A stretch of 64,000 bases of DNA from Calliphora vicina (taxonomy: Eukaryota > Arthropoda > Insecta > Diptera > Calliphoridae), in assembly GCF_958450345.1 (NCBI RefSeq), contig NC_088780.1, positions 159,074,726 to 159,138,725 on the forward strand, written 5' to 3'. Made by a program: the position numbers and the translations under genes. Below are positions 9,611 to 20,894 of this stretch, piece after piece (position 1 is the stretch's first letter; every line of letters begins with the position of its first letter). The notes beneath the pieces were generated by a model. It searched no databases. It was not told the DNA's origin and saw nothing but the letters and a program-made list of their open reading frames with translations.

Positions 9611-10535
9611 TTAATCCAAAGTACAATTAGCCATATCGAACTCCATGCTTTGGGAAACAAAGAATTCAATTAATTTTGACATTGACACATCATTCAACAT
9701 GCCATTGATGTTGGGCAACAAAAGTTGAGCATAGATTTCATCCACTTGCACCTGAATCTGTTGAGCCCACATTAAAGTCAACTCGCTGCCGAATTTATTG
9801 ACAAAATTATTGAATGATATGTCCCATAAAGTGTTCCAATTGTTGTTGATGACATTGCCCACATAGAAGTGTAAGTTGAAATCGGAAACACTTAGACTGC
9901 TGGGATTTTCCAAGCTGGGCGATAAGGCGAATTCGCCCACCATACGGAAGTCTACAATTTTTACATTTAGCAAACCTTTACCAGCCATTTTGGCAGGGAA
10001 ACCGGCCAAATAAGCCATGGCATCCATTTCATATTCACCCAAAGATTGAATTTCGGGGAAAATTAAATCAAAGGTAGTACGATTGGTGGTGGTATTGAAG
10101 TTGCCACCCAAAATACGGAAGTTATTTAAACCAGTGACCACCATATTGGAAACATTACCAGTAATACTGTAAATAAAACAAAAATAAAAATATTTAAAGA
10201 AAAAACAATTAAATAACACCTACTTGTAGTAGCCATTGCTAACATTGAAAGCATAGTAGTCCATAGAGAAAGGTGCCAATACGGGAATCTTGAGTGGTGG
10301 ATAACCACAAGGCATTACTTTTTGGAAGGCTGTGTAGTACATTTTCAAGGCAGTGCCAAAATCGATCATGCTGATTGGAGTATCATCATCATAGTTGACA
10401 GCTACGGGAAATACATAAAAAAAATAGTTGATATAAATTGATTTTGCTGCAGGTTATATTAATTTTACCTGCTGCTTGAGTTCCTTGCAGGAATAAAGCA
10501 GCTGCCACTAAAGTTACTAAAATATGTGTTCTCAT
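9611..10535 (-). CDS. Takeout/JHBP-family secreted lipid-binding protein (three exons)
   Basis: Coding segments: 10469-10535, 10224-10401 and 9611-10166 (minus strand), 801 nt giving 266 residues. Both introns (67 and 57 bp) have GT-AG borders and keep the frame. The ATG at 10533-10535 begins a signal peptide (MRTHILVTLVAAALFLQG), so the product is predicted to be secreted. The PCGYPPLKIPVLAPF block and the later alternating beta-strand pattern ending in an amphipathic helix fit the haemolymph JHBP/takeout group of TULIP proteins (usual size 240-270), which bind hydrophobic ligands such as juvenile-hormone-like lipids. A Group-7-allergen-type TULIP protein is the alternative. Several N-glycosylation sequons are visible (NVS, NIT, NTT, NRT, NCT). 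The ligand and tissue cannot be told. It is the only convincing host gene in the window. Confidence 0.9.
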
Positions 10536-10604
10536 TTTTATTTCACTGTAAATAGTTTTAACTAGGTTGTTCGTTTCCACTCCAAACACTAAATAAATTT
10601 CATT

Positions 10605-10612
10605 CTTTTATA
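10605..10612 (-). promoter_or_regulatory. TATA box of the takeout-like gene
   Basis: TATAAAAG on the minus strand, 70 bases upstream of the ATG. It would place the start site ~30 bases downstream and give a short 5' UTR of ~40 bases. Confidence 0.6.
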
Positions 10613-10619
10613 GTAAATT

Positions 10620-11570
10620 TTATATAGAAAACATTTTCCTCAGTTATTACTTGCTATCATACAAATTTTGTCTTATCTATTTAACCAATTAATTTGATGG
10701 ATTTGATTTTGTGTTTGCTGTTGTGAATATCTATTCTTTTTATCGTTGCAAACTACATACATATTAATGCAGAAAGTTTGTTACCAGATTTAAGCCATTT
10801 GACTGTTAGTCATGTTTGTTTTATTCACAAATATATTAACCAGTAATATCAATTTACATGATATCAATAATTTTGCAAATTTTTTGCAAATTGCTATTAA
10901 ATGCTCGTGGTAACAAATAATATATCTGTATTCTGGAATTATAATTTAATGTTCTAGACATTTTGTTAGATTTTCCCATGATATAAACAATAAGGTATGT
11001 AGTTATTGTCCCTTTTTTGTGTGGTACTGGCTATATTTTAGAACTAGCTTTCTTATAGATCTCTGTTAAGGAAAAAATATTAACTTAAAAACTACGAAAT
11101 CAAATATAGAAACTTTTCCAACGAAAAATTAAATAAAATGTTAAAAAATATAAAGATTTTTTGCGATTTATTTCGAACAAAATTTTCTTAGGACGTACTG
11201 TAATTGAGTTTTTCCACTTCTAGTGGAGAACCGAAAACTTTATTTAATTTTTTTTTCCAAATTATTCTAGTGTTTAGTTCATCAATACGCAGCGTTGAGT
11301 GATATTTCTATATTAGTGTCTTCTTTATATAAAAAACCTTAGTGCTCTTTTTTGTACATATTAAAAAAAAAATCTCACTGGACAGAATATAAAAAAGTGA
11401 CTAAAAAAAGTCCCAAACTATAAATTCCTTTCAGCTTCGAATTATTTATTTCCCAAATGTAAATTTTTTGTTGTAATCTTGTATGCTTAAGAAGTCTATA
11501 TTTGAAATTTTAGGTAGATCGATTTTAAATTAATAAAATAAATCAAAATTCTCAGAGATGCGCAAAAATA
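10620..11570. other. Upstream intergenic DNA of the takeout-like gene
   Basis: AT-rich, with no coding frame or repeat that I recognise. It may hold the gene's enhancers. Confidence 0.4.
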
Positions 11571-12047
11571 CCCAGCAGTTAAGCAAGTAGTCAATGTATC
11601 CCTTAAAGACAGTAATTGTCACAAATGTCTCATCACTTGGCTTACTACAATTTATATATTTTGGTCATTTGACACGTGTGTGCATTTTGTAGTGCAGAGA
11701 GAATACAATTGGTTACATTATACATCCCAAGTAATTTATCGTGAAGACAATTGACACTTAAGTGTCTCTAAGTAATCTGGAAATAACTAGTCAAGTAGCT
11801 GATCAAGTAACCAGTTACAAAGCTAGTACGGTAACTGACGCTATGTAACCAGTATGTGAATCCAATGTGTTGCCTACTTTGGACCAGCTATTAGACAGTC
11901 CCATTGTAATCAAAAAGAGACAATTGACCCCCTGCTTAGGACATGTCCGTGTTAAAATGACTGTCACGTGGCTACTGAAGTAACTAGCTCCCACCCTAAA
12001 TGATGGGTAAAATCACTACTTTGGTACTGTCTCTTAGAACTGATGGG
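11571..12047. mobile_element. Short TIR element (CCCAGCAGTT family), copy 1
   Basis: Left end CCCAGCAGTTAAGCAAGTAG matches, in reverse, the right end of 43690-45203. Right end TAAAATCACTA...CTGATGGG corresponds to that copy's left end. Internal blocks are shared too, for example TACATCCCA and GAAGACAATTG...CACTTAAGTG. It is non-coding. The superfamily is unclear because no target duplication is evident. Confidence 0.6.
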
Positions 12048-12466
12048 CAGTGCTCATGCGTATTCCTAGTTGTCTCGTTGAGTGGACAACGACTAATAAA
12101 ATGTAAGAGCATAAGAAGACGTGTGATTTGATTTTCCACAATTGTGGTATACTGCGCACAGTGATGTTAACTTTTTAATTTCGATTTCCGTACAGCCTAG
12201 AGTTGTCAAATATTCGACATATTCTAAAAACCGGTTTTCAGTTTTGTCTATTAAAAACCGGTTCGAATAACCCTTTTTGTCAATTTATGAATTGAGGTAT
12301 ATTAAATTTATTTCTTTTTTATTAAAACAAATTACACAGAATTTGAAATCAAAAGAAAGTATATATTTTATATAATAATACTAGTTAATTATATTTTTTT
12401 CCTTAAATTATTTTTTATTAAAGAAGAGACATGGATTAAATGTTAAAATTGCATTGTATAAAATAT

Positions 12467-12670
12467 TTAATTCGATATTTTTGAAAATTTGTCCAAATAA
12501 TTAAAATCTTGTTTTATTAAGTCGCTCGTTGTTACAATATTAGTTCTTTTGTGTAGTTTTTGAACTTCTTTTATTGTTAAACTGAGCTGAGCTTCTAAAT
12601 TTTGCGAGTCACTTTCAATATATTCTAAATCAGAGCTTGATGAACTTTCATTTAGTTCTGACCAAAAAGT
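12467..12670 (-). pseudogene. Possible hAT transposase remnant, 67 open codons
   Basis: Open on the minus strand from 12670 to a stop at 12467 with no ATG. The Ser/Glu-rich start (SSSSSDLEYIESDSQ) is followed by a charged helical stretch ending DFNYLDKFSKIS. Its position inside an element with hAT-like ends suggests a transposase exon fragment. I cannot match it to a specific conserved block. Confidence 0.35.
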
Positions 12671-12709
12671 CTATTACAAAGTGTTACTGCATACCATACA
12701 TGGGCATAC

Positions 12710-13165
12710 TGCATTACTTTTTTACAGCAGTAAGCGTTTCAGTAATCAGTAAATGCTTACTGGTAATGAAATATAAGTTTAATTACCAGTAAATGTTTAC
12801 TGATTACTGAAAAAAAATCAGTATTCAGTAAATTTTACTGATTACTGAAAAACAAAATCAGTATTCAGTAAATTTTACTGATTACTGAAAAAAAAAAAAT
12901 CAGTATTCAGTAAAATTGCAGTATCTAGAGATTTTCACAAAAAATTAAAAAATAAAAACTTCAATTGATGTCAATATTAACACGGAAATGTCATTGAAGG
13001 CAAGTACTTAGTAAGTAATGGTACTTCAAAGGGCCATTCTACGTTGTCGAATGAAAGTGAGTGACTGTGAAAATCTCTAGACTCTGCAATTTTACTGATT
13101 ACTAAAAATAATTTCAGTAATCAGTAATCAGTAAATTTTACTGATTACTGAAATTTTTTTCAAAA
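12710..13165. mobile_element. Hairpin element built of CAGTAATCAGTAA-type repeats
   Basis: The left arm has three ~38-40 bp tandem units (CAGTATTCAGTAAATTTTACTG...). An inverted arm at ~13085-13165 repeats the motif. Inside, TCTAGAGATTTTCACA and its exact complement face each other ~140 bases apart (12926 and 13066 regions). It can fold into one large hairpin. Non-coding. Confidence 0.6.
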
Positions 13166-13472
13166 AAAACCATATGATTATTTTTTGCTCGATATGTTTT
13201 CTGACTTCTATTTATTTGTTAATTTTTGCTTACATTGGTTTGTTAATTTAAATATAATATTTTTGTATTAAAATTTGTTTAAAATTAAAAAAGGGGAATA
13301 GATAATTAAAAGTAATCGCATAAAATCTTAAAATAAATTTTAAAAAATATTCGATTTTTTCAAATAATTCGAGACAAAAAAACCGGTTTGTCGTATAACA
13401 GGTTTAAAAACCCGGAAAATTGGAAAAACCGGGTTTTCGAATAATTCGAAACATGTTTATTTTTATAATTCA

Positions 13473-13615
13473 ATATATTGTTACGGAATTGTACTAGAAT
13501 TCAAATATAACGATTTTGAACGATTTTCAAATATAACTGATTTAAAAGTAGCATAATGCTTTCAAATAACAGTGCTGTGATAGCAAACTGTAACATATCT
13601 GTGGGCATTATTAAA
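13473..13615 (+). mobile_element. LTR fragment (TGTTACGGAATTG...)
   Basis: The first ~40 bases resemble the start of the minus-strand LTR at 8424-8857 (TGTTACG.ATTTGTA...TCAAATATAAC). No partner LTR or target duplication is visible. Confidence 0.35.
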
Positions 13616-13917
13616 TAAAAGCTTTCAGTTGATAAACTCAAAAATGTTGGTATAAGTCTCTTTGAGTATTTAGATCAATGCAGATATGTGTGTCTGCTTG
13701 ATCTGGCAAAGATTTTGTAAAAAAAATTGTTATTTCGAATACTTTCATCGGGATAAGGTTGGGTTTTTTTTGGGAGGAATTGGTGAAAGGAATAAACATT
13801 TTTAAAACTAAGTATGCACAGTTTTTAAGATGTGAATGTTTGGTCTGGAACACAAAAGTGGTTAATCATTTCTGAATTTCTGTAAGAGTTTTGATAATAA
13901 CTTTAGCTAGTAAGCTA

Positions 13918-14895
13918 CACTGAGGGAAAAATAACGTTGCAAAATCGACAACGGTTGGTGTCATATTGGCACCATACGGTGTCACTTTTTTCGACACCGT
14001 ACGTTTACAATTTGTAAACAAATGGGTACTAATCGACAACGCAAGGTTGTTAAATTAAACGCCGACGCATCTCAACGTGAGTTGCTGACAAGTTATTGTC
14101 AAAGTGTTGCGGCGAAACTTTTTGCTCTGCTTTGTTTTTATAAGTGAGTTTTAAATTTTGTTTACATTAAAAAAGTGAAAATATTTAAAAATTAAAATAT
14201 GTATAAAAGATAGTGTAATTGTGTTTAATAGTGAATTTGTGTTGATGCAGATGAAGATCCAGGCAGTGCAAGAAATGAGAAGATCACCGAATCCACTGAC
14301 GACATACAACTCCAAAAATTCCTGGAAACAATAAACATACAGTTTTTGTACATTTAAAAGGAAAGTAGAGCTATATATATAATTATCAGCAATGTAGAAT
14401 ACAATAAGTATTTGTTTTATTTTTTTAGAATGATGACCTGTGGAAGCAGTGCCACAGTTAGGGATGCTATTTGAAATTTCACATACAGGAACTCCGACAA
14501 TTGCCTCCAATGTTTTGCCAAATTTAAACATGAAATTTATATGTATTTTATATTTAAGTATTTATTCGTATTGTATTTAAAAATAAATGTAAAACATAAA
14601 GGAATTATTATTTATTTCAATTACCAAATCGTACACGAACGGTATCAAATCCACAACATATGGTTTCAAATTGACAACAGTGCGGTATCAAATTGACAAC
14701 GGTCTGGTGTCAAATCGTGCACGAATGGTGTCAAATCGACAACGGATGGTGTGAATTCGACAACTGAATGGTGTAATTTTTTCGTTGTCAAATTGACACC
14801 GTTCGTGTACAATTTGTGCACATACGGGGTTGATACACTATTGACACCGAATGGTGTCAAATCGTACACGGATGTGTTCATTTTTTCTCTGGGTA
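13918..14895 (+). mobile_element. Unclassified TA-target DNA transposon, copy 1 (978 bp)
   Basis: Begins TA|CACTGAGGGAAAAATAACG and ends AAAAAATGA-complement...TTTCTCTGGGTA|TA, so the ends are imperfect inverted repeats with a TA duplication. Both subterminal regions are arrays of ~22-bp modules pairing GACAAC with GGTGTC. An inverted second copy is at 18591-19629. It carries one short ORF (14022-14147). No transposase domain is recognisable, so it is probably non-autonomous. Confidence 0.75.
14022..14147 (+). CDS. Short ORF inside the TA-target transposon (41 aa, possible first exon)
   Basis: ATG-initiated, basic at the start (MGTNRQRKVVKLN) and hydrophobic at the end (AAKLFALLCFYK). The stop overlaps a perfect consensus splice donor, AA|GTGAGT, at 14144. 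About 100 bases downstream another open stretch (ESTDDIQLQKFLE region, ~14250-14350) is preceded by AG acceptors, but only a weak acceptor keeps frame. The same reading frame survives in the inverted copy with one amino-acid change. It may be the remains of a spliced transposon gene. No known domain. Confidence 0.3.
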   Translation: MGTNRQRKVVKLNADASQRELLTSYCQSVAAKLFALLCFYK

Positions 14896-16840
14896 TACAA
14901 GTATTTTATGTTCTTGGAGAAAAGTCTATAAGAAATGTTCATTGTCATTAACCAGGAAATAAGAAATCCGCCACCAAAACCGAATCCATTTAATATAAAA
15001 AATTAAAATTTAAAAAAAAAATGTTTAACTCCCTCCCACCCAAATGGTTGACATGGATCCTAGCCTGTCATTAACTCTGTTTAAGCTTTTTCCTTTTAAG
15101 CTTTAATTACTCAACTCTAATCATCAGCAATTCATGAATTTAATATGAAGTTTAAAACAAATATCAACAAACTACTCTAAAGCTCTTACTTACTCCTAAT
15201 TCTTTTAATTTAATACAGTGGCAAATTTTAAACTTAATACATCTAATAAGCCCAAAGGTCACTACTATAGACTGCATGTGATGGTCTGTGTGTGTTGGCT
15301 TGGAATGATGGTGAAATAAATGTGTTTCCTCCTGCTGTGTAATTGACTTCAATTAAATAATGCTCTAAATGTCTTGACATGACCATAATGAAATCCACAA
15401 TGTATTAAGTATTCTGCACTGTAAACGTCTTGGATGGTTCCGGTTTCATTTCTTCTGCCACACAGTTTTTCCCTACTCCTACTGTTCTCTTCTCCACACT
15501 TCTTCACATTTCTTTTCTATTATTTGTTGTAGTTGTTATTAATGGCAATGTGCAGCGGGTACTTGTGCTCATTGGTGTTAATAATGTAATTTCTACCTTT
15601 AGCCTGGTGTTGGTTGAATGAATGAATGAATGGATGATGGTGTTAATACTAACACCAAATGAAATACAAAATGCAAAAAGTAGAAGAGCAAAAAAAATTA
15701 AATCAAAAGATACTCGACCAAAACAACTACAAGAAATAGTGAAGAAAAAGGAAAAAAAAGGTGCCAAGAAAAAAACCTATATTTAAGAGCGATAATAATA
15801 CGGATACGGAAGTCCAATTAGGATGAAGCTGTAGTTTCCGTATTTATTTGTATGGAATCAACAGTCAACAATAATACCATTTATACTGGAGTGTATAAGT
15901 ATAGTAGAGTATAGCTTTAAGTGCGAATAGTAAATATCAGTCAAGAGAGTATTTACACCTTAATTGTGCCACCCTCAAAGATTTAACAAGCAGGACCCAC
16001 AACAACATGATTATAATGTTGATGATGGCGTGGCTGCTGCTGCTACTATTGCTGCTATAGTTTAGTTAAATTGTTAAGGTTTCAATTGTCACACAATTGA
16101 ATGTTGGACTATGACTTCCTGTTGTTACTTACACCTAAAGGCGGCCTTCGTTTACGCCGTCCTGCTGACAGTTTGTCAGCTGCTGTCAATTACATATACA
16201 TAGATTGATTCGATTTCTTTACCCTGATAAACAGGTTAGAGTGGTAACGGCGAAGACGTCATCATCGAAGGTGGTACACATTTGTAAAGGAGAACGTAAC
16301 ATTTTTAAATTGACACACAATTTTCTAGTAGAGCGAGCGATAACGATATGTATAATTTTCATATCAAATTTATGCTATCGTGTATAAATAATGTTCACGA
16401 TTTACATTTACATTGTTTTTTTTTCATATTTTTTTCTCTCGTTTATTTTCTATATTTCATTTTCAATACTCTTAGTTTACTGAAAACATATATAAATAAA
16501 TAAATTTAGTATTTATTGTATTTATTTATGGGTCTTTAGGGATAATTGGATTTTATGTATGATATTTATGCTTTAAGAGAAATAGAAGAAAATATATAAA
16601 TATAATAAACTTTTTGTTTTGCATACTTACTTTTTATTTAGATTTTTATATTGGATTTAAAAAGGGATACAATTTATTGTAAATGTAAAGAGTTGTATTC
16701 TAGGATTTTGTATTTGTTGCTGCAAGAGATTAGTTTTAAAATCAAATAATATTTGTTTTATAAATAATGAAAGTGCTTTAAAAGAAAGAAAACAAAAAGA
16801 ACATAGTAAATAATATTGAATTTAATTGATGATTTATATT
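14896..16840. other. No recognisable gene or element
   Basis: Non-repetitive AT-rich DNA with short triplet runs (GCTGCTGCT near 16035, TGAATGAATGAA near 15620). Short frames on both strands overlap and have no protein signature. It could be intergenic or intronic host DNA. Confidence 0.4.
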
Positions 16841-16842
16841 TA

Positions 16843-17170
16843 TACCCTGCAGCGCCATAGTGGAAAGTGATTCGAGTCGATCGGTATACTTTAAGGTGGG
16901 CGTTAGAGTAATATTTTTGGGCACTACAAACATCAGCACAAAGGCGTAATACACTCTCCACTATGGTGCTGTAGGGTATCATGTGTCCGCATGCATTTTA
17001 ATAAAAATGTTGGTATCCAAAAAAAAATGTATATAGAAATAAATCATGCGACCTAATTTAATGACGATCGGTCCATAATTGGTCATAGCTTCCTTATAAG
17101 GCCCACTTGTGAAAATCACTCAGAAAAGAAAAATGTTTTTGCTCATTTACTCAGTGTAGGAACCGATGCA
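16843..17170. repeat. Dispersed repeat family A (partial, palindromic end)
   Basis: Starts TATACCCTGCAGCGCCATAG and the inverted form CTATGGTGCTGTAGGGTATC ends at ~16980. The following block (GACCTAATTTAATGACGATCGG...GTCATAGCT) is shared with copies at 20895, 45833 and 60720. Confidence 0.65.
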
Positions 17171-17270
17171 TATTCTTATATTAATTGTTTTATATAAAAA
17201 ATCCGCAGAGTTGTTTTCAATGGATTTGAGAGTAAGTAGAACAGATTTGACAGTGATACGTTTCAAGTAG

Positions 17271-17545
17271 AGATGCTAATCGGGACTGATTTTTGAAAAC
17301 CCCGGGTATCGGGATTTGGTAAAGAATCCCGAGATCCCGACCCGGGATCTAAAATCCCGAAAATTATAAGAAAGAAACGTAAATAATTATGTCTTTACAA
17401 TTGAAAATTTTTTATTTAGCAATTAATTTTATTAGACACTAAAAAGCATACTATTGCATCTATAGTTTCGTCTGCCATTCTGGAACGAATTTTGTTTCCG
17501 ACATATGCTGCTGCCGAAAAACATCTTTCATATTGGCAAAACCGT
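17271..17545 (-). pseudogene. hAT transposase C-terminus with its terminal repeat
   Basis: TAGAGATGCTAATCGGGA at 17271 followed by CCCGGG/ATCCCGA-rich sequence is a typical hAT end. Minus-strand 17431-17545 reads ERCFSAAAYVGNKIRSRMAD then ETIDAIVC, matching the hAT C-terminal dimerisation motif (ERxFS...KRSRLxxETxxxxxxL). The rest of the transposase is missing or unrecognisable, so it is a relic. Confidence 0.7.
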
Positions 17546-17894
17546 TTTCAAATACTTATAACAAATCTGCAAGTATTTTCCTCCTGTTCCTTCAGAAATA
17601 AAGTGATCTATTTATTTTGCAAGTTGCAAATCTACATTATAACTTGGTTTCGTTATTGTTATTTGGGTTTTTTACATTTATTAATAATATATTTTAGCCT
17701 TTGAGCAATCGAAATATTTTCATTTTGTTCGAAGAGGATTTAAATTGAGTTTTGTTAGATAAATTACAAAAAATGTGAAGAATTGATTTTCCAGAGCCCC
17801 ACTCTAGGAAAACCAAAAATACCGCTTTCCCTTATTAACTATGTTGTAGCAGGAGTTGAGCTTAACAACTTTGCTGAACATCACTTTGCGATAT

Positions 17895-18434
17895 TCGGGC
17901 ATGTAGAATGTCAAAATCAACTTACCGTGGCCCCCAAATAACTTACACACATGATTCATACATCAATATATCGGGAATTCTTCCGGCTCGGTTGCTTTCA
18001 TACATCAATATATCGGGAATTCTTCCGGCTCGGTTGCTATTTAAAATCGACAAAATCTGCCCACAAATGGCTGAGATATATGGAAAAAAACGGGACAACC
18101 TCGATTTTGTCCTATTTTTGATCTATATATCTGGATTACTAAGTCATTAATATAGATAATATGGATATCTAATGATAGATATTTCAAATTGCAACGATGT
18201 ATATAAGGCTATAGTGATGGAGCTACAATGGTTCAAAATCGGGAAAAATATTTTTTTGAATTTTTTTTAAACAAACAATTTTTTTTTTGTTATAAATTAT
18301 TTTTCCCCAAACAAGATTTTTTAAAAATAAAAAAATTTGTAAAAAAAATTAAAAAAATTAATTTTGTTTAAATAAAAATATTTTAAGTAGGGTATATAAG
18401 ATTCGGCACATCCGAATATAGCTCTCTTACTTAT
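17895..18434. repeat. Dispersed repeat family B, copy 1
   Basis: Ends GGGTATATAAGATTCGGCACATCCGAATATAGCTCTCTTACTT, with CAATGGTTCAAAATCGG and A/T-rich runs before it. The same order of blocks is at 53770-54089. Confidence 0.55.
17956..18039 (+). repeat. 42-bp tandem duplication
   Basis: Two consecutive 42-bp units beginning TCATACATCAATATATCGGG, with only the last bases differing. Confidence 0.9.
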
Positions 18435-18436
18435 TG

Positions 18437-18590
18437 TATTAAAATCTTAAAATAAATTTTAAAAAATATTCCATTTTGTCGAATAATTCGAGACAAAAAA
18501 ACCGGTTAAAAAAAAAACAGGTTAAAAAAACCGGGAAATTGGAAAAAACCCGAGTTTTCGAATAATTCGATAACCGGTTTGACAACTCTA
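18437..18590. mobile_element. hAT-like terminal fragment (relative of 12198-13453)
   Basis: AAAATCTTAAAATAAATTTT, AATAATTCGAGAC and AACCGG blocks match 13316-13445. It keeps the true end TTTGACAACTCTA that copy 1 has lost. The next element inserted at the TA of this end. Confidence 0.6.
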
Positions 18591-19157
18591 CACCCAGAGA
18601 AAAAATGAACACATCCGTGTACGATTTGACACCATTCGGTGTCAATAGTGTATCAACCCCGTATGTACACAAATTGTACACGAACGGTGTCAATTTGACA
18701 ACGAAAAAATGACACCATTCAGTTGCCGAATTGACAATATTCGTTGTCGATTTGACACCGTTCGTGTACGATTTGACACCAGACCGTTGTCAATTTGATA
18801 CCGCACCGTTGTCAATTTGAAACCATATGTTGTGGATTTGATACCGTTCGTGTACGATTTGGTAATTGAAATAAATAATAATTCCTTTATGTTTCACATT
18901 TAGTTTTAAATATAATACGAATAAATACATAAATATAAAATACATATAAATTTCATGTTTAAATTTGGCAAAACAAAATAAAACAAATACTTATTGTATT
19001 CTACATTGCTGATAATCTATATATGTAAATATATAAATGTCTTGAAGTTTGTTTGTTGGTTTGTTTATTTGTTTGAGCATCACGCCTAAACGGCTGAACC
19101 GATTTTATTGAAATTTGAAACGTAGATAGATCCTTACCGGGAAGCGTCAATAGGCTA

Positions 19158-19191
<34 letters not shown>

Positions 19192-19629
19192 CTCTACTTT
19201 CCTTTTAAATGTACAAAAACTGTATGTTTACTGTTTCCAGGAATTTTTGGAGTTGTATGTCGTCAGTGGATTCGGTGATATTTTCATTTCTTGCACTGCC
19301 TGGATATTCATCTGCATCAACACAAATTCACTATTAAACACAATTACACTTTCTTTTATATATATTTTCACTTTTTTAATGTAAATAAAATTTAAAACTC
19401 ACTTATAAAAACAAAGCAGAGCAAACAGTTTCGCCGCAACACTTTGACAATAACTTGTCAGCAACTCACGTTGAGATGCGTCGGCGTTTAATTTAACAAC
19501 ATTGCGTTGTCGATTCGTACCCATTTGTTTAAAAATTGTAAACGTACGGTGTCGAAAAAAAGTGACACCGTATGGTGCCAAAATGACACCAACCGTTGTC
19601 GATTTTGCAACGTCATTTTTCCCTCAGTG
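18591..19629 (-). mobile_element. Unclassified TA-target DNA transposon, copy 2 (inverted)
   Basis: Inverted relative of 13918-14895: TA|CACCCAGAGAAAAAATG at the left and TTTTTCCCTCAGTG|TA at the right. The 22-bp module arrays and the short ORF (minus strand, ATG near 19521) are retained. It lacks ~95 bases present in copy 1 (the GATGACCTGTGGAAG block) and has gained a Helitron-like insertion at 19016. Confidence 0.75.
19016..19190 (+). mobile_element. Helitron-like 5' fragment with (TA)n
   Basis: Relative to copy 1 of the host transposon, the sequence between A and TATATATAGCTCT is extra. It begins TCTATATATGTAAATATATA and has a GTTTG repeat and CTAAACGGCTGAACCGATTT, the style of insect Helitron 5' ends and similar to 165. 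The 3' end merges into a TA run. Confidence 0.5.
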
Positions 19630-19637
19630 TAGATGGA

Positions 19638-19725
19638 ACACATTCACCATAAACTTTGGTTTGCAAGCAGTTTGCTTCAGCGGCACTTTTTTCAAGTTAA
19701 AGAAATAAAGCAAATCTTCCAGCAT
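19638..19725 (-). pseudogene. Mariner transposase N-terminal fragment
   Basis: The minus strand reads a stretch like LEKSAAEA then Tyr-Gly-Glu, matching the mariner N-terminus. It is close to 44216-44275 at nucleotide level (GTGGCGCTGAAGC...AAAGTTTATGGTGAATG). Only ~30 codons remain, with a stop. Confidence 0.6.
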
Positions 19726-20090
19726 TTGAAAAAAAAACTTTGTTGACACTACAATGTCCAATAACTTAAAAATGACATACATATATGTAAGTTATTAAAA
19801 ACAAAAATTGCGTTTTGTAAAAACCGCCCAATATTATTTCGGGTATGTGGCCGCCGTGGCAAGAGGCGTAACTTGGAGTTCTAATTTTCACATACCATTC
19901 ATATATCTAAAGTCATATAAAGATAAATCAGTGACGATCGAACACTTTTAACCGAATATTCAACTCGTTATTGACGAACTAGAGCCAGTTTTACTTCGGA
20001 GAATGTGTGAAAATTGGATTTCCATATTACGCCTGTTACTTTTTTGAATAAGAGAAAACTGGTAAAAACTATATTTTGGTATTTTTTTTG

Positions 20091-20610
20091 TACCCTAAGT
20101 ATATATCTTTTAAATGCATATTCTTATATAAATTTCGACCTCCATTTACCGACTTATATTAATGTTTGGTTGTAAATATAAGTGATCACATATTACCTTT
20201 TTCCATTTGGAGCATACTTATAGCCACGTTTATGTTTCAGTCCATGTTCTTTTTGTGCTATGCCGAATTATTTATATCAACCATCAATATGTGGCAATAA
20301 AATATTTTCCTGATTTATATAATTGATCCTTATGTACCGATCCTTACAAAAGTTGGTAGAAAGATTTAAATTCATATAAAACTTCTTGGATCGATATTGT
20401 CCATTTTCAAAACCTAATCAAAAGAGAGTATTTTTAGAAAATTTCAGCCAGTTAGCTCCTTTCGTTTGTGCCCTATCGTGCTTTCAACACACAGACAGAC
20501 GGACGGACGGACGTAGCTAGATCATCTTGGAAGCTGAAATGGGTATTTCGATGCGTTACAAATAGAAGGATAAAATCAATATACCCCCATCTTTGTTGAT
20601 GGTGGGTATA
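20091..20610. repeat. Dispersed repeat with GACGGACGGACG motif
   Basis: Bounded by TACCCTAAG and GGTGGGTATA. It contains the CAGACAGACGGACGGACG...GTAGCTAGATC motif seen in abundant fly repeats. Non-coding. Confidence 0.45.
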
Positions 20611-20648
20611 AATATCGACTTTTGCTTAAAAATATAAGTGATCACAGT

Positions 20649-20838
20649 CATAGAGAAACATAGAGCGGAAACTGGAAAAAAAACTCAAACAAAAAAATTA
20701 CTCAAAATAATCACACATACGAGTGTTGTTTTTGTTTTCACATAGTTTTTTCTACTAATACATTCTCACCACTTAGGTTTCCGACAACTGATTTAGGTCT
20801 TTGACAGGAGAGTTTCCGCTCTATGTCTATTCTCTATG
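20649..20838. mobile_element. MITE, CATAGAGA termini, 8-bp target duplication
   Basis: TIRs CATAGAGAAACATAGAGCGG...CCGCTCTATGTC...TCTCTATG, 190 bp, flanked by ATCACAGT on both sides (20641-20648 and 20839-20846). CA...TG ends with 8-bp duplications fit the P or hAT superfamily. Related to 34484 and 50326. Confidence 0.85.
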
Positions 20839-20894
20839 ATCACAGTTTCTTTTTCTATTTGGACGTTTATGTTTTAGTTCACTTTCATATTAAA

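Larger units (their letters stand above)
12198..13453 (-). mobile_element. hAT-like element with CCGGTTTTTCGAATAATTCG ends, copy 1
   Basis: Left end TAGAGTTGTCAAATATTCG and the right CGAATAATTCGA/CCGG blocks match in inverted orientation the end at 18437-18590, which finishes TTTGACAACTCTA. Such TAG...CTA ends with FGAA/TTCG-rich subterminal repeats are common in fly hAT elements. A transposase-like open stretch survives at 12467-12670 and a hairpin element has inserted at ~12710-13165. The right end looks truncated. Confidence 0.55.
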
